Origin: Blautia faecis
GTDB taxonomy: Bacteria; Bacillota; Clostridia; Lachnospirales; Lachnospiraceae
Assembly (NCBI RefSeq): GCF_020554845.1
Contig: NZ_JAJCIA010000007.1
Coordinates: 78,457-142,456, forward strand
DNA length: 64,000 nt
Direction: 5' to 3'
Part shown: in pieces, positions 51,602 to 60,903 of the stretch
How positions within the stretch are numbered: the stretch's first letter is position 1
How the letters are laid out: each line of letters starts with the position of its first letter
Position numbers and translations under genes: made by a program
The notes under the pieces: model-generated
Databases searched by the model: none
Seen by the model: the letters and a program-made list of their open reading frames with translations, nothing else
Told to the model about the DNA's origin: nothing

Positions 51602-52716
51602 GAGCAATCGGAATTATTTTAGCCGGCGGTAACAATAACCGCATGAGAGAATTATCAGACAAAAGGGCAATTGCAGCAATGCCTATTGCCGGAAGCTACA
51701 GAAGCATAGATTTTGCCCTGAGTAATATGGCGAACTCCCGCATTCAGAAAGTAGCTGTACTGACTCAGTACAATGCACGTTCCCTGAATGAGCATTTAAG
51801 CTCCTCCAAATGGTGGGATTTCGGAAGAAAGCAGGGCGGTCTTTTCGTATTTACTCCTACTATCACCAAAGAAAACGGTTTCTGGTATCAGGGAACTGCA
51901 GATGCTATTTATCAGAATCTCAATTTCCTGAAGAACAGTCATGAGCCATATGTTGTCATCGCATCCGGTGACTGCGTGTACAAGATGGACTATAACAAGG
52001 TTCTGGAATATCACATTGCGAAACGCGCTGACATTACCGTTGTATGCACTACATGTCCGGATCCTTCCGAGGTTGAGCGTTTCGGTGTCCTTCGCATGAA
52101 TGAGGACTGCAGGATTGAGGAATTTGAGGAGAAGCCAATGGTTTCCCCATATAATACTATTTCTACAGGTATTTATGTGATCCGAAGAAGACAGCTGATC
52201 GAACTGATTGAGAAGGCTGCACAGGAAGGTCGAAATGACTTTGTAAAAGATATTCTGATCCGTTATAAGAATCTGAAGAGAATCTATGGATATAAGATCG
52301 ACAGCTACTGGAGCAATATTTCCACTGTTGAATCTTACTATAAGACCAACATGGATTTCCTGAAACCGGAGATCCGTAACTACTTCTTCAAACAGGAGCC
52401 AGCAGTTAAGACCAAGATTGATGATCTTCCACCGGCTAAATACAATCCTGGCGCAGATGTTAAGAATTCTCTGATTTCCAGTGGATGTATTGTAAACGGA
52501 GTGGTTGAGAATTCTGTCCTGTTTAAAGATGTTTATGTTGGAAATAATTGCGTAATTAAAAATTCCGTAATTTTGAATGATGTATATCTGGGGGATAATA
52601 CACATATCGAGAATTGTATCGTTGAAAGCCGGGGAACCATCCGGGCAAATTCGTACTACAGCGGTGATGGAGAAGTAGAGATCGTTGTGGAGAATAATGA
52701 TAGATATAGCTTGTAA
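51598..52716 (+). CDS. glgD: GlgD, regulatory subunit of ADP-glucose pyrophosphorylase
   Basis: 372 residues, coupled to glgC. The N-terminal loop [16 protein letters not shown] replaces the GlgC GGQGSRL loop, as in Firmicute GlgD, a less active or regulatory partner; [13 protein letters not shown] and FEEKP are kept, and a C-terminal beta-helix follows. GlgC/GlgD hetero-oligomers are known from Bacillus-type bacteria. Glycogen synthase is not in the window. Confidence 0.93.
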   Translation: MRAIGIILAGGNNNRMRELSDKRAIAAMPIAGSYRSIDFALSNMANSRIQKVAVLTQYNARSLNEHLSSSKWWDFGRKQGGLFVFTPTITKENGFWYQGTADAIYQNLNFLKNSHEPYVVIASGDCVYKMDYNKVLEYHIAKRADITVVCTTCPDPSEVERFGVLRMNEDCRIEEFEEKPMVSPYNTISTGIYVIRRRQLIELIEKAAQEGRNDFVKDILIRYKNLKRIYGYKIDSYWSNISTVESYYKTNMDFLKPEIRNYFFKQEPAVKTKIDDLPPAKYNPGADVKNSLISSGCIVNGVVENSVLFKDVYVGNNCVIKNSVILNDVYLGDNTHIENCIVESRGTIRANSYYSGDGEVEIVVENNDRYSL

Positions 52717-52770
52717 TATAATAAGACTTAAAGCGCAGTAAATGCGATTAAGAGGAAAGGGGCAGCAAAA

Positions 52771-53046
52771 ATGAACATTACAGACGTACGGGTGAGAAAG
52801 GTTGCAAAGGAGGGGAAGATGAAAGCTGTAGTCTCCATTACCATTGATGAAGAATTTGTAGTACATGACATCAAGGTGATCGAAGGAGAGAAAGGTCTTT
52901 TCATCGCAATGCCAAGCCGCAAAGCAACCGATGGAGAATATCGGGATATCGCGCATCCAATCAATTCTTCCACTCGTGACAAGATCCAGACGATCATTCT
53001 CGAGAAATACCAGGAAGCTGCAGCAGAGGAAGAAGCTGCGGTATAA
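52771..53046 (+). CDS. spoVG: SpoVG family RNA/DNA-binding regulator
   Basis: 91 residues, the usual size. [39 protein letters not shown] and [10 protein letters not shown] are the family core. SpoVG affects septation, sporulation and virulence through nucleic-acid binding. GAGGAAAGGGGC upstream of ATG; a strong terminator follows. Confidence 0.96.
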   Translation: MNITDVRVRKVAKEGKMKAVVSITIDEEFVVHDIKVIEGEKGLFIAMPSRKATDGEYRDIAHPINSSTRDKIQTIILEKYQEAAAEEEAAV

Positions 53047-53065
53047 GAAGGAGAGAGGTTTTTAC

Positions 53066-53110
53066 ATCCCGCATTTTATGGAGAGATTCATGAAATGCGG
53101 GATATTTTTT
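53066..53110 (+). terminator. Terminator of spoVG
   Basis: ATCCCGCATTT (53066-53076) pairs with AAATGCGGGAT (53093-53103), followed by six T residues. Confidence 0.92.
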
Positions 53111-53170
53111 GCAAAAACATTCCTGTGATTTGCCCAAACTATTTCACGGTATATTGTGCCTGAATTTGTT
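53110..53170 (+). repeat. Degenerate left half of palindromic family 1 (F)
   Basis: GCAAAAACATTCC...TTTCACGGTATATTGTGCCTGAATTTGTT aligns with the left half of copies B and E (GAAAAAGCATTCC...TTTGCGGTATATTTTGCTCGAATTCGGTT) with many changes. An old, decayed copy directly after the spoVG terminator. Confidence 0.55.
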
Positions 53171-53317
53171 CTATAACCATGTATTTCATTATCTTTCCAG
53201 ATTCTGGATAATTGTGAAATATTACGTAAATGTTACAAAAGTTAAATAAAAGTGTTGAAAAAATTACGAAATATGTTATACTTGACATACGAAAAAAATA
53301 ACGAGGTGTTTACATAG

Positions 53318-54574
53318 ATGAGATTTAAAAAGATTTTTTCAATGTTGTTAACTGGAATCATGATTGTTTCTATGCACGGGGCAGTATTTGCTTCTTCTAC
53401 GGAGGAACAGATCGCTGATGTACAGGCACAGAAAGAAGCTGCGCAGGCAGAACTGGCACAGCAGCAGTCCAACATGGCATCTCTGGAGAGCAAGAAGCAG
53501 GAGCTTGAAAGCTATCTGGAAGAGCTGAATGCTCAGTATACAGACCTTACCAACAGTGTATCTGAGCTTGGAATTCAGGCAGCGGAGAAAGAAGAAGAGC
53601 TGAAAACCCTGAATACCCAGCTTGAGGAAGCCAAGGCCACAGCGGACAAGCAGTATCAGGATATGAAGAAGCGTATTGTATACATGTATGAGAATGGAAG
53701 TGCTTCCATGCTGGAGCTGCTTTTGTCCTCAGAAGATCTGGCTCAGTTTCTGAACCGTGCAGAGAATATAGCCCAGATTTCCCAGTATGACAGAGACATG
53801 CTTGCTAAATATAAAGCCCTTCAGGCAGATATCAAGACCCAGGAAGAGCAGGCAGAAGAGGAAGCTCAGAATATTAATGAACTTCTGGCAGAGAAATCTG
53901 CCAAACAGCAAGAGGTACAGGCACTTACTGCAAGCACAAATGAGAACATTCAGTCCTATATTTATCAGATCAGTGCCAGCCAGGATGAAATCAGTGCTTT
54001 AAATACACAGATCAGTAATGCAGACAGCAGTATTTACAGCCTTTTGCAGGCTGCAGAGGCAGAGAAAGCAGCCCAGGAGGCGCAGGTAGCCCAGGAAGCT
54101 GAGGCTGCCGCCCAGTCACCAAGTGACGGGGGAAACTATGGCACAGAGGAATCCTACGATGACTACAGCGAGTCTGAAAGTGATTCCAATCAGGACACAG
54201 ATAACAGCAGTTCCTATGATGATTCTTATACCGAGTCATCCGACAGCAGTGAAAGCTCCGACAGTTCTTCCGAGAGCAGCAGTTCATCTTCACAGGGAAC
54301 TTACCTTGGAACCTTTACTCTCACCGCATACTGCAACTGTGCACAGTGCTGCGGAACAGCAGGAAACCTGACAGCCAGCGGAACTGTTCCTACAGCGGGA
54401 AGAACCGTTGCCATGGCTGGTGTGCCATTCGGAACTCAGCTCCTGATCAATGGAAATGTGTATACAGTGGAGGATCTTGGAACACCTTACGGACATGTGG
54501 ATATTTATTTTAACAGCCATTCAGAGGCACTTGCATTTGGACTTCAGAGTGCGGAGGTTTACAGACTGAATTAA
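53318..54574 (+). CDS. Secreted coiled-coil protein with 3D domain
   Basis: 418 residues. Signal peptide (IFSMLLTGIMIVSMHGAVFA). A PcsB/CwlO-like coiled coil fills about 25-245, an Ala/Gln- then Ser/Asp/Glu-rich linker about 245-325, and a C-terminal 3D domain (FTLTAYCNCAQCCG, TASGTVPTAGRTVAM, VEDLGT, HVDIYFNSHSEAL), the fold of MltA/resuscitation-type lytic enzymes with its Asp residues. Probably a cell-wall hydrolase or its activator at the division site. Confidence 0.88.
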   Translation: MRFKKIFSMLLTGIMIVSMHGAVFASSTEEQIADVQAQKEAAQAELAQQQSNMASLESKKQELESYLEELNAQYTDLTNSVSELGIQAAEKEEELKTLNTQLEEAKATADKQYQDMKKRIVYMYENGSASMLELLLSSEDLAQFLNRAENIAQISQYDRDMLAKYKALQADIKTQEEQAEEEAQNINELLAEKSAKQQEVQALTASTNENIQSYIYQISASQDEISALNTQISNADSSIYSLLQAAEAEKAAQEAQVAQEAEAAAQSPSDGGNYGTEESYDDYSESESDSNQDTDNSSSYDDSYTESSDSSESSDSSSESSSSSSQGTYLGTFTLTAYCNCAQCCGTAGNLTASGTVPTAGRTVAMAGVPFGTQLLINGNVYTVEDLGTPYGHVDIYFNSHSEALAFGLQSAEVYRLN

Positions 54575-54587
54575 GGAAAAAGAATAC

Positions 54588-54632
54588 GCCCTGACAGGAT
54601 TAAGATCATTAAAATCTTCTGCCTGTCAGGGC
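54588..54632. terminator. Bidirectional terminator, 3D protein / PduB-like gene
   Basis: GCCCTGACAGG (54588-54598) pairs with CCTGTCAGGGC (54622-54632), an inner A/T-rich stem between; the minus side continues GTATTCTTTTT. Confidence 0.75.
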
Positions 54633-54666
54633 ATTTGTCTGCAATAATATATAGGGTGGAGAATTG

Positions 54667-55380
54667 TTATAAATACGGCTCTCCCGGAATTTCCGGATAG
54701 CTTCCCATTCCGATCAGCAGTTCCAGGCCGATCTGTCTTGCCTGGAGTACAGCCTCTTTCACAGCACTGGCATCTCCGGAGAGGGCAAGGATAACTTCAT
54801 TGGAATGGCTTGTACCGATACTCGGTGTCATATAGCGTGTAATATGAACTGCAGAAGCCTTCATTGCAGTGTCTGCCATTACAAGTCCAATCGCTGCCGG
54901 AGAACCTGCCATGAATCCGAAAGCTTCCCCTGGAACTGCGTGAAAGGCCATGGCAAGAGCGCCGCCTGCATTTGCTGAAAATGCAAATTCCAGATGACCG
55001 GATTCGCTGATATATAACTCTCCCGCATATTTATTGGTTAATTCCAATGCAAGAGAAATGGCGTGGCGCACATCAGAAACATCATTTCCACCAATCACGA
55101 TATAATTGCCGTGACCACCCCAGCCCTTGGTATCACGTGGGAATTCGATAGAAAGAACCTCTGTGCCTGTAGCCTTCACTGCATCATCAACAGCAGTAAT
55201 CTGACCTGCTGCACCTGTACGGGAACTGAAAAGTCCCAGGGTGTGATAGCGTGTTCCTATATTCATTTCATTTAAAAGAGTATCGTCTACTCCTGAAATC
55301 ACAAGTCCGATGGTATCCAGAACTGCAGTTCCCACAAATTCGGTGCGGGTACATTTGGTACTGATACTGTGTACATCCAT
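54667..55380 (-). CDS. PduB-like tandem BMC shell protein, orphan
   Basis: 237 residues from ATG 55380 (GGAGG eight bases upstream; the ATG at 55395 has no ribosome site). Two BMC folds in tandem, matching PduB-type trimers: EFVGTAVLDTIGLVI, IEFPRDTKGWGGHG, VIGGNDVSDV, then GEAFGFMAGSPAAIGLVMADTAMK and TPSIGTSHSNEV in the second half. Such proteins build shells of metabolic microcompartments. No other shell or enzyme gene of a compartment is present in the window. Confidence 0.88.
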   Translation of the reverse strand: MDVHSISTKCTRTEFVGTAVLDTIGLVISGVDDTLLNEMNIGTRYHTLGLFSSRTGAAGQITAVDDAVKATGTEVLSIEFPRDTKGWGGHGNYIVIGGNDVSDVRHAISLALELTNKYAGELYISESGHLEFAFSANAGGALAMAFHAVPGEAFGFMAGSPAAIGLVMADTAMKASAVHITRYMTPSIGTSHSNEVILALSGDASAVKEAVLQARQIGLELLIGMGSYPEIPGEPYL

Positions 55381-55445
55381 GAGAAAAACCTCCATAGCAT
55401 TACTTTTCCTTAGTTTAACATGATTAAGGAAAATTGAAAAGCTGT

Positions 55446-57317
55446 TTATCTATAATATTGTGCCTGCGCCGTCCATAGCTGGAAATATTTCCCGTTTTTA
55501 TCTGCAACAAGCTCCTGGTGAGTTCCTGTCTGAATTACAGTTCCATCATGAAACACAACAATTTTATCACAAAATTTGCAGGAAGACAGGCGATGGCTGA
55601 TATAAATGGCAGTTTTATCGCCTGTTATTTCATTGAACTTTTCATATATTTCAGCTTCCGCAATGGGATCAAGAGCTGCAGTCGGTTCGTCCAATATAAT
55701 AAAAGGGGCATTCTTATAAAGGGCTCTTGCAATAGCTATCTTCTGAGCTTCTCCACCGGAAATGATAATTCCCTTTTTATTAAAATCCTTGTAAAGATAA
55801 GTATTCAGACCTTCTGGCATTGTAGAAAGCCAGTTGTGAAATCCGGATTTCTTCAGAGCATTTTTTACTTCCTCTTCGTCATAATTGATTTTGGTAGACA
55901 CATTTTCCCCAAGAGTCAGGGAAAAGAGCTTGAAGTCCTGAAATACCACTGAAAAAATCATCATATATTCTTTGTAATTATATTTTCGGATATCGATTCC
56001 GTTAAGAAGAATTTCCCCTTCTGTAGGATCGTAAAGCCGACACAGAAGCTTGATGAACGTAGTTTTTCCGCTTCCATTCATACCAACGACAGCCAGTTTT
56101 TGACCAATTTCAAATTTCATATTGATATTTCGGAGGGCATATTGTTCACATCCTGGATATCGGAAAGAAACATTTCGAAATTCTATTTCATACTTTCGGT
56201 CGCTGCGTTTTTCGGTAGTCAGGCTTCCCTGATACATGTTATTGGGAATGTCCAGAAATTCAAATGTCTGTTTCAGAAAAATAGCATTGTTTTGCATATC
56301 TTCAATGGTGGAGATACAGCCGGATACACTTGAATATATTTTCGTAATAGAGGAAATATATTTTGTAACCGCTCCGATTCCAAAGGCACCTGTCCAGGCT
56401 TTTAAGCATACAAAAACATAGGCAATCCCTGTGAAAATTACAGATACTGCGGAAGACGCTGCCATGTAAAATCCAACAGGTCCCTTTCCATATCTGGCAA
56501 ATAATCCCTTGGAACCGAAAGGATTTTCTTTGCTCAGATTATGCTTTTCGCATATTTTTTCCTGTTGGTAAATCCGCATATCCGCTGCCTTTTTGCTATC
56601 ATAGCCCAGACGTCCGTAATATGCAAACAAACGATTGGAAAAGGTATGCAGATCTGCACTTCTGACCCAGTATTTTCCTGCCTTTCCAGCGAGTACAGGC
56701 GAAAACCAGGTAATCAGTACCATAACAGAAATTATGGCTGTTACACATACCGGATTGTTAAGAATAACAAGTTTTTCTGCTGTTTTTGGAATCTGGCTGG
56801 TGAAAAGGGAAATGGTCATGGATAAGCCACAAATGATCGAAAATCCTTCTGAACACAGAGCTTCATAATTTAACAGAACATTGTATAGTCCCCACCCAGG
56901 TCCATTGAGATTTTGAATAATGGAAGAATATAACTCCATAGTTTTGCTATCATCTAAATCACAGTAATCCATATCAAAAAGTTTTTCGCACAAAATTCGC
57001 TTGATTTTCATTCCAAGACCTGCGCTCCAAGTCCTTTTCCATTTTTTAAGAAATGCAGATATCAAGCTGATTCCTGCTCCGGATAATAAAGTAATCGTTA
57101 CCAGAAAACGAATGCGGTCAGGGCTTCGGTCGCCTGCAAGTTCTTCAATAACAAGTGCAGATAAATATATGATTATATAGGGAGTCAGTGCTTTCCAGAT
57201 GGTCAGACTGATTTGGGAAAGAATTAATTTTGGATAATATCGGTAAAAAAGCTTATATGCTCTGTGATTAAGCTGCAGTGCTTCTTTTAACGATATGTTT
57301 TTCTCATTTGTCTTCAT
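55446..57317 (-). CDS. ABC half-transporter (second of pair)
   Basis: 623 residues; ATG 57317 with AAGGAG nine bases upstream, overlapping the end of the preceding gene by 14 bases. N-terminal six-helix exporter domain (about 1-330) and C-terminal ATPase: Walker A VVGMNGSGKTTF, signature IISGGEAQKIA, Walker B FIILDEPTAALD, switch His in YISHRLSS. With the 57304 gene it forms a heterodimeric exporter; no protease or substrate gene is beside it, so the cargo is unknown. Confidence 0.92.
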   Translation of the reverse strand: MKTNEKNISLKEALQLNHRAYKLFYRYYPKLILSQISLTIWKALTPYIIIYLSALVIEELAGDRSPDRIRFLVTITLLSGAGISLISAFLKKWKRTWSAGLGMKIKRILCEKLFDMDYCDLDDSKTMELYSSIIQNLNGPGWGLYNVLLNYEALCSEGFSIICGLSMTISLFTSQIPKTAEKLVILNNPVCVTAIISVMVLITWFSPVLAGKAGKYWVRSADLHTFSNRLFAYYGRLGYDSKKAADMRIYQQEKICEKHNLSKENPFGSKGLFARYGKGPVGFYMAASSAVSVIFTGIAYVFVCLKAWTGAFGIGAVTKYISSITKIYSSVSGCISTIEDMQNNAIFLKQTFEFLDIPNNMYQGSLTTEKRSDRKYEIEFRNVSFRYPGCEQYALRNINMKFEIGQKLAVVGMNGSGKTTFIKLLCRLYDPTEGEILLNGIDIRKYNYKEYMMIFSVVFQDFKLFSLTLGENVSTKINYDEEEVKNALKKSGFHNWLSTMPEGLNTYLYKDFNKKGIIISGGEAQKIAIARALYKNAPFIILDEPTAALDPIAEAEIYEKFNEITGDKTAIYISHRLSSCKFCDKIVVFHDGTVIQTGTHQELVADKNGKYFQLWTAQAQYYR

Positions 57318-59133
57318 TTTCCCCATCTCCTTCCCTGTAATATTTGCTTTGAACCTCATAGAGAGCAGCGTATTTTCCACTTTGCCTTAACAGCTCTTCG
57401 TGAGTTCCTTCTTCCTGTATTTCTCCCTGCTCCAGCATTAAGATTCTGCTGCAGAATCTGGTAGAAGCGAGCCGATGGGAGATATAAACTGAGGATTTTC
57501 CTTTTGTCATTTCGTCATATTTCTGATAAATGTCTGCTTCAGCAATGGAATCGAGTGCGGCAGTTGGTTCGTCCAATATAATAAAAGGGGCATCTTTATA
57601 TAATGCGCGGGCGAGCATAAGGCGCTGTGTTTCTCCACCCGAAAACATAATTGCATTTTTGTAAACCTCACGATTCAGAAAGGTTTGATACTTATCTGGA
57701 AGAGCTTCTATTTTTGGAAGCAAGCCGGCTTTTTTGATACAATTTTTCACCTGTTTCAGGTCGAAATTTTCTGTTTGCGCCACATTTTCTGCAATGGTTC
57801 CCGCTAACAATGAAAAATCTTGAAACACTGCCGAGAACAGCTTATAATAGTCTTTTCTGTTATAGTTTCGGATATCTGTTCCATTTAATTTTACCTGTCC
57901 CTTTGTGGGATTAAGAAACCCACAGATTATTTTGATCAACGTAGTTTTTCCAGCACCATTAAGACCTACAACTGCCAGATTTTCTCCTGGATGTAAGGTA
58001 AGATTTATATTTTTTAAAGTATCTGTTTCAGCTCCTGGATAGCGAAATGAAACATTTTCCAAAACAATTTCATAATTATTTTTAGCGTCCTGATTTAAGG
58101 TAAGTCCATCTTTGAAACGGAATAATTCCGGATAATCCAGACATTCCCGGACCGTGGAAATATCAAGAGACTGTCGGTGCAATGTGCCAAGTCCTTCCAG
58201 AATTCCTGTAATCCAGCCTGAAAAACTGTCTACTGCAGTAAAATAAAGCAAAAAAGCAGGCACATCAAGACCGCGGTATAATACCAAATAAATTAAATAT
58301 GCGTAGACCGCTCCATTGCGCAGAAAAGTAAAAGTCAAATCTGCAATTCCAGCCCAGATATAAACATTTTCTGCTTTTCGATGAAATGCTGTAAATTCCC
58401 TGGCTGTTTTGCTGTATAATTCTTCCAGCCAGAAACGAAGACCGAAAATGCGGATATCTTTTGCTGCACCAAAGTCAGCTGCACGGTTTAATAAATATGC
58501 CATTTGATGTATATATTCAGCTTCTTCCTCCCGATGTTGATACTTATATTCATCTAATCTTTGAGAGATAAAATAACTGATTCCGGCAGTTGACAGAATG
58601 ACCAAAATCAGAATTGGATGAATTTGTGTAAGAAGACCGGTGTAAATAAAAAAACAGACAATATTGATCAAAAGTACAGTTAGTGTATTCCAGATTGCTT
58701 CAGTGGCCTGATCGTTATTGTCCGTATATTCGGCCGATTTGGTCAGTAATTTTTTGAATTTCATATCGTCTATATTGGGATAAGATGTTGTGGATGCTTT
58801 TTTGTTTAAAAGATTTACAATCTCACAACGGACACTGATCCGTCCGCAAATTACGTTTTGATTTGCATAAGCCAATGCAGCTGATACCAGCATTATCATA
58901 AGCACAAAAATTACAATTGTAAAAAGCAGTTCCTGAATGGAAACATGATTTTCTATTGCACTTAATATGACAGGAGAAACATAAAGGTTAAGAAGGTTCT
59001 GTATAATGGTTAACAGTGCGATAAAAAAGCTGATCACCAGAACTTTCTTCTCCTGAGAAGTGCAGGCAAGTTTAATCATAAACCATATATTTTGAAAAGT
59101 ACTGTATTTTGATACAGGATTTTTTTGAAACAT
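57304..59133 (-). CDS. ABC half-transporter (first of pair)
   Basis: 609 residues. Membrane domain with about six helices (1-325), then ATPase: Walker A VVGLNGAGKTTL, signature MFSGGETQRLM, Walker B FIILDEPTAALD, YISHRLAS. GAAGGG precedes the ATG. Both halves keep full motifs. The pair lies downstream of a kinase/LytTR regulator set, the usual layout for peptide or antimicrobial export and resistance, but the RR-kinase operon has its own terminator between. Confidence 0.92.
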   Translation of the reverse strand: MFQKNPVSKYSTFQNIWFMIKLACTSQEKKVLVISFFIALLTIIQNLLNLYVSPVILSAIENHVSIQELLFTIVIFVLMIMLVSAALAYANQNVICGRISVRCEIVNLLNKKASTTSYPNIDDMKFKKLLTKSAEYTDNNDQATEAIWNTLTVLLINIVCFFIYTGLLTQIHPILILVILSTAGISYFISQRLDEYKYQHREEEAEYIHQMAYLLNRAADFGAAKDIRIFGLRFWLEELYSKTAREFTAFHRKAENVYIWAGIADLTFTFLRNGAVYAYLIYLVLYRGLDVPAFLLYFTAVDSFSGWITGILEGLGTLHRQSLDISTVRECLDYPELFRFKDGLTLNQDAKNNYEIVLENVSFRYPGAETDTLKNINLTLHPGENLAVVGLNGAGKTTLIKIICGFLNPTKGQVKLNGTDIRNYNRKDYYKLFSAVFQDFSLLAGTIAENVAQTENFDLKQVKNCIKKAGLLPKIEALPDKYQTFLNREVYKNAIMFSGGETQRLMLARALYKDAPFIILDEPTAALDSIAEADIYQKYDEMTKGKSSVYISHRLASTRFCSRILMLEQGEIQEEGTHEELLRQSGKYAALYEVQSKYYREGDGENEDK

Positions 59134-59303
59134 GATTTTCCCTTCTTTCTTATTTTTCTTTTGATACCAGATTGCTACGTGCTTTGCACTCCCGCAATCT
59201 TCAAAAACATTCGTAATCCGCTCATTTTTCTTCGGAAAATGGCTACTTACTCATGTTTTTGACCATGGTATCATTAAAAAGATTCTTAATATGATTTTAC
59301 CAG
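59134..59303 (-). other. Leader region of the ABC transporter pair
   Basis: 170 bases between the kinase terminator and the first ABC gene. On the minus strand it contains a possible 16-codon reading frame (MSGLRMFLKIAGVQST, about 59223-59173), without a strong ribosome site, followed by the ABC ribosome site. No clear -35/-10 pair. May be a leader or part of a dispersed repeat. Confidence 0.35.
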
Positions 59304-59332
59304 AAAAAATATCCCCGGATTAAACCGGGGAT
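59304..59332 (-). terminator. Terminator of the LytTR-kinase operon
   Basis: ATCCCCGG (59311-59318) pairs with CCGGGGAT (59325-59332); the minus strand continues ATTTTTT. Confidence 0.85.
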
Positions 59333-59356
59333 GAATTGCATGTTTCGGGGGATGAA

Positions 59357-60019
59357 TTATAACTGGGGCAGTAAAATCTCAGTGGTAAAGGCGCCCTCTT
59401 CACTGTTTCGGCTGATATATCCATCAGATCGCTTTACTATATCATCAATACGGATCAGCCCAAGACCATGACCATCACCTTTTGTACTTTTAAAAAGATT
59501 TCCCTGTTTTTTCAACTTCTTTCCCGCTGTAAAATTAGTGAAAGAAATGTATAACTGCGTGTTTTTCATGTCCATATAAATGCGGATCAGTCGTTTTTCT
59601 TTGGGAAGCTGCAGGCTGGCTTCTATGGCATTGTCGAATAAATTTCCAATAATACAGCAAAGATCAATTTCAGAGGAATTCAGCTTAACAGGAATGTCAG
59701 CATCTGCAATTACCTGAATATCTTTGGACCGTGCCAGTGATATTTTAGAATTTAAAATAGCATCTGTCATGGCATTTCCGGTTTTTATCACAGTATCTAC
59801 TGTGGTAAGATCCTTGTCAAGAAGATCGAGATAATGTCTGATTGCGTCCCAGTTTTCTGTGGCTGCATAAGCCTTCATTGTTTGGATATGATTGCGATAA
59901 TCATGGCGCCAGCCTCGCATCTGGCGGTACATATTATCAACCTCCTGATAGTGAGTTTCAATCAGTTCCTTCTGATATGCAGCCATTTTTTTAGCTGCTT
60001 TTTTCGAAAATAAATGCAT
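59357..60019 (-). CDS. Soluble GHKL-type histidine kinase
   Basis: 220 residues of AgrC/VirS-like kinase core without any membrane segment. Dimerisation helix with the phospho-acceptor region GWRHDYRNHIQ, then HATPase: DLCCIIGNLFDNAIEAS (N box) and GDGHGLGLIRI (G box). The usual multi-pass sensor domain is missing; the N-terminus is basic (MHLFSKKAAKKM). GGGAGA precedes ATG, 14 bases after the LytTR stop. It probably takes its input from another protein, for example the ABC transporter, or is a truncated remnant. Confidence 0.85.
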   Translation of the reverse strand: MHLFSKKAAKKMAAYQKELIETHYQEVDNMYRQMRGWRHDYRNHIQTMKAYAATENWDAIRHYLDLLDKDLTTVDTVIKTGNAMTDAILNSKISLARSKDIQVIADADIPVKLNSSEIDLCCIIGNLFDNAIEASLQLPKEKRLIRIYMDMKNTQLYISFTNFTAGKKLKKQGNLFKSTKGDGHGLGLIRIDDIVKRSDGYISRNSEEGAFTTEILLPQL

Positions 60020-60033
60020 TTTAATCTCCCAAA

Positions 60034-60738
60034 TCAGTCCATATTAATGATTGCCCGGTTAACCTTCTCATAAGCGCCGCGTGGAAGGGGGATTATACTT
60101 CCATCCTGCAAATAAATCTCTTTTTTTGTAACCCGGCTGATTTTTTTTAGATTTACCAAAGCAGAACGTCCCGCTCTGAAAAAATGAGAATTCAGCTTTT
60201 TTTCCAATTCGCTTAAGGTCATTTTCAGGGTGATAGTCTGTTGACTGTGAATCGTAATATAATTGCTGTTTACCTCTGCATAATTGATCTGACAGATGGG
60301 CAGACGAATCATCTCACCCTGACTAATTATGTTAAGAAACTTCTCATTTTTGATAAGCTTCGTGACTGCACGGTCAAGAACTGTAAAGAACTTCTCTTCT
60401 TGTATGGGCTTCATCAGATAGTGAAGGGCATCTACTTCATATCCGTCAGAAATATAGTCTGCGTATCCGGTGATAAATATAATTTGTACGGTCTGATTAT
60501 CCTGCCGCAGCTTCCTTGCCATGGTAACACCATCCATGGCGCCCATTTCTATATCAAGGAGAAGGATGTCAAAATCTTTTTTCTCGGCATAATTAAACAA
60601 AAAATTTTCGGCTGATGTAAATTCTGAAATCTGTATATGATAACTGTTATGACTGCCCCATATTTCGCACAGAGAAGAAAGATAATTTCTGTCTGTGGCA
60701 AGGTCATCACAAATTGCAATTTTATATGTTTGACACAA
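60034..60738 (-). CDS. LytTR family response regulator
   Basis: 234 residues. Receiver domain (about 1-125) with the acidic pair CDDLATDR, phospho-acceptor Asp in ILLLDIEMG, and the conserved Lys in LMKPIQ; then a LytTR DNA-binding domain (about 135-232; INYAEVNSNYITIHS, FFRAGRSALVNLKKI). Start TTG 60738 has GGAGG nine bases upstream; no ATG fits. Probably controls its own operon or the ABC pair. Confidence 0.9.
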   Translation of the reverse strand: MCQTYKIAICDDLATDRNYLSSLCEIWGSHNSYHIQISEFTSAENFLFNYAEKKDFDILLLDIEMGAMDGVTMARKLRQDNQTVQIIFITGYADYISDGYEVDALHYLMKPIQEEKFFTVLDRAVTKLIKNEKFLNIISQGEMIRLPICQINYAEVNSNYITIHSQQTITLKMTLSELEKKLNSHFFRAGRSALVNLKKISRVTKKEIYLQDGSIIPLPRGAYEKVNRAIINMD

Positions 60739-60762
60739 TTTTTTAATCCTCCATTTTACAGA

Positions 60763-60792
60763 AGTATAGCACGTATGCGGGAAACATGTCCA
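60763..60792 (-). promoter_or_regulatory. Promoter of the LytTR-kinase operon
   Basis: Minus strand TGGACA (60792-60787), 18-base spacer, TGCTATACT with TATACT at 60768-60763. Confidence 0.65.
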
Positions 60793-60808
60793 GATTCTTC
60801 ACGAAGAG

Positions 60809-60844
60809 AATTGTAAACCAAAAATAAATAATAGGTTGACAATT
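60809..60844. promoter_or_regulatory. BirA operator upstream of bioY
   Basis: AATTGTAAACC (60809-60819), 14-base spacer, GGTTGACAATT (60834-60844). The arms are inverted repeats with one mismatch and match the Gram-positive BirA box. The right arm covers the -35 of the bioY promoter, so biotin-bound BirA would block RNA polymerase. Confidence 0.88.
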
Positions 60845-60864
60845 GTAACGTAACTGTGTTAGAT
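60836..60864 (+). promoter_or_regulatory. Promoter of bioY
   Basis: TTGACA (60836-60841), 17-base spacer, TTAGAT (60859-60864), or TAGATT one base on; start about 60871, leader of about 33 bases. Confidence 0.75.
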
Positions 60865-60903
60865 TGTATCTGACAAAAATAATATTTACTCGAGGAGGAG
60901 AAT

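Noticed and set aside
51796..52956. 386-codon minus-strand open frame opposite glgD
   Set aside because: Shadow frame; Ile/Cys/His-rich nonsense composition opposite a clear glgD and across the glgD-spoVG gap.
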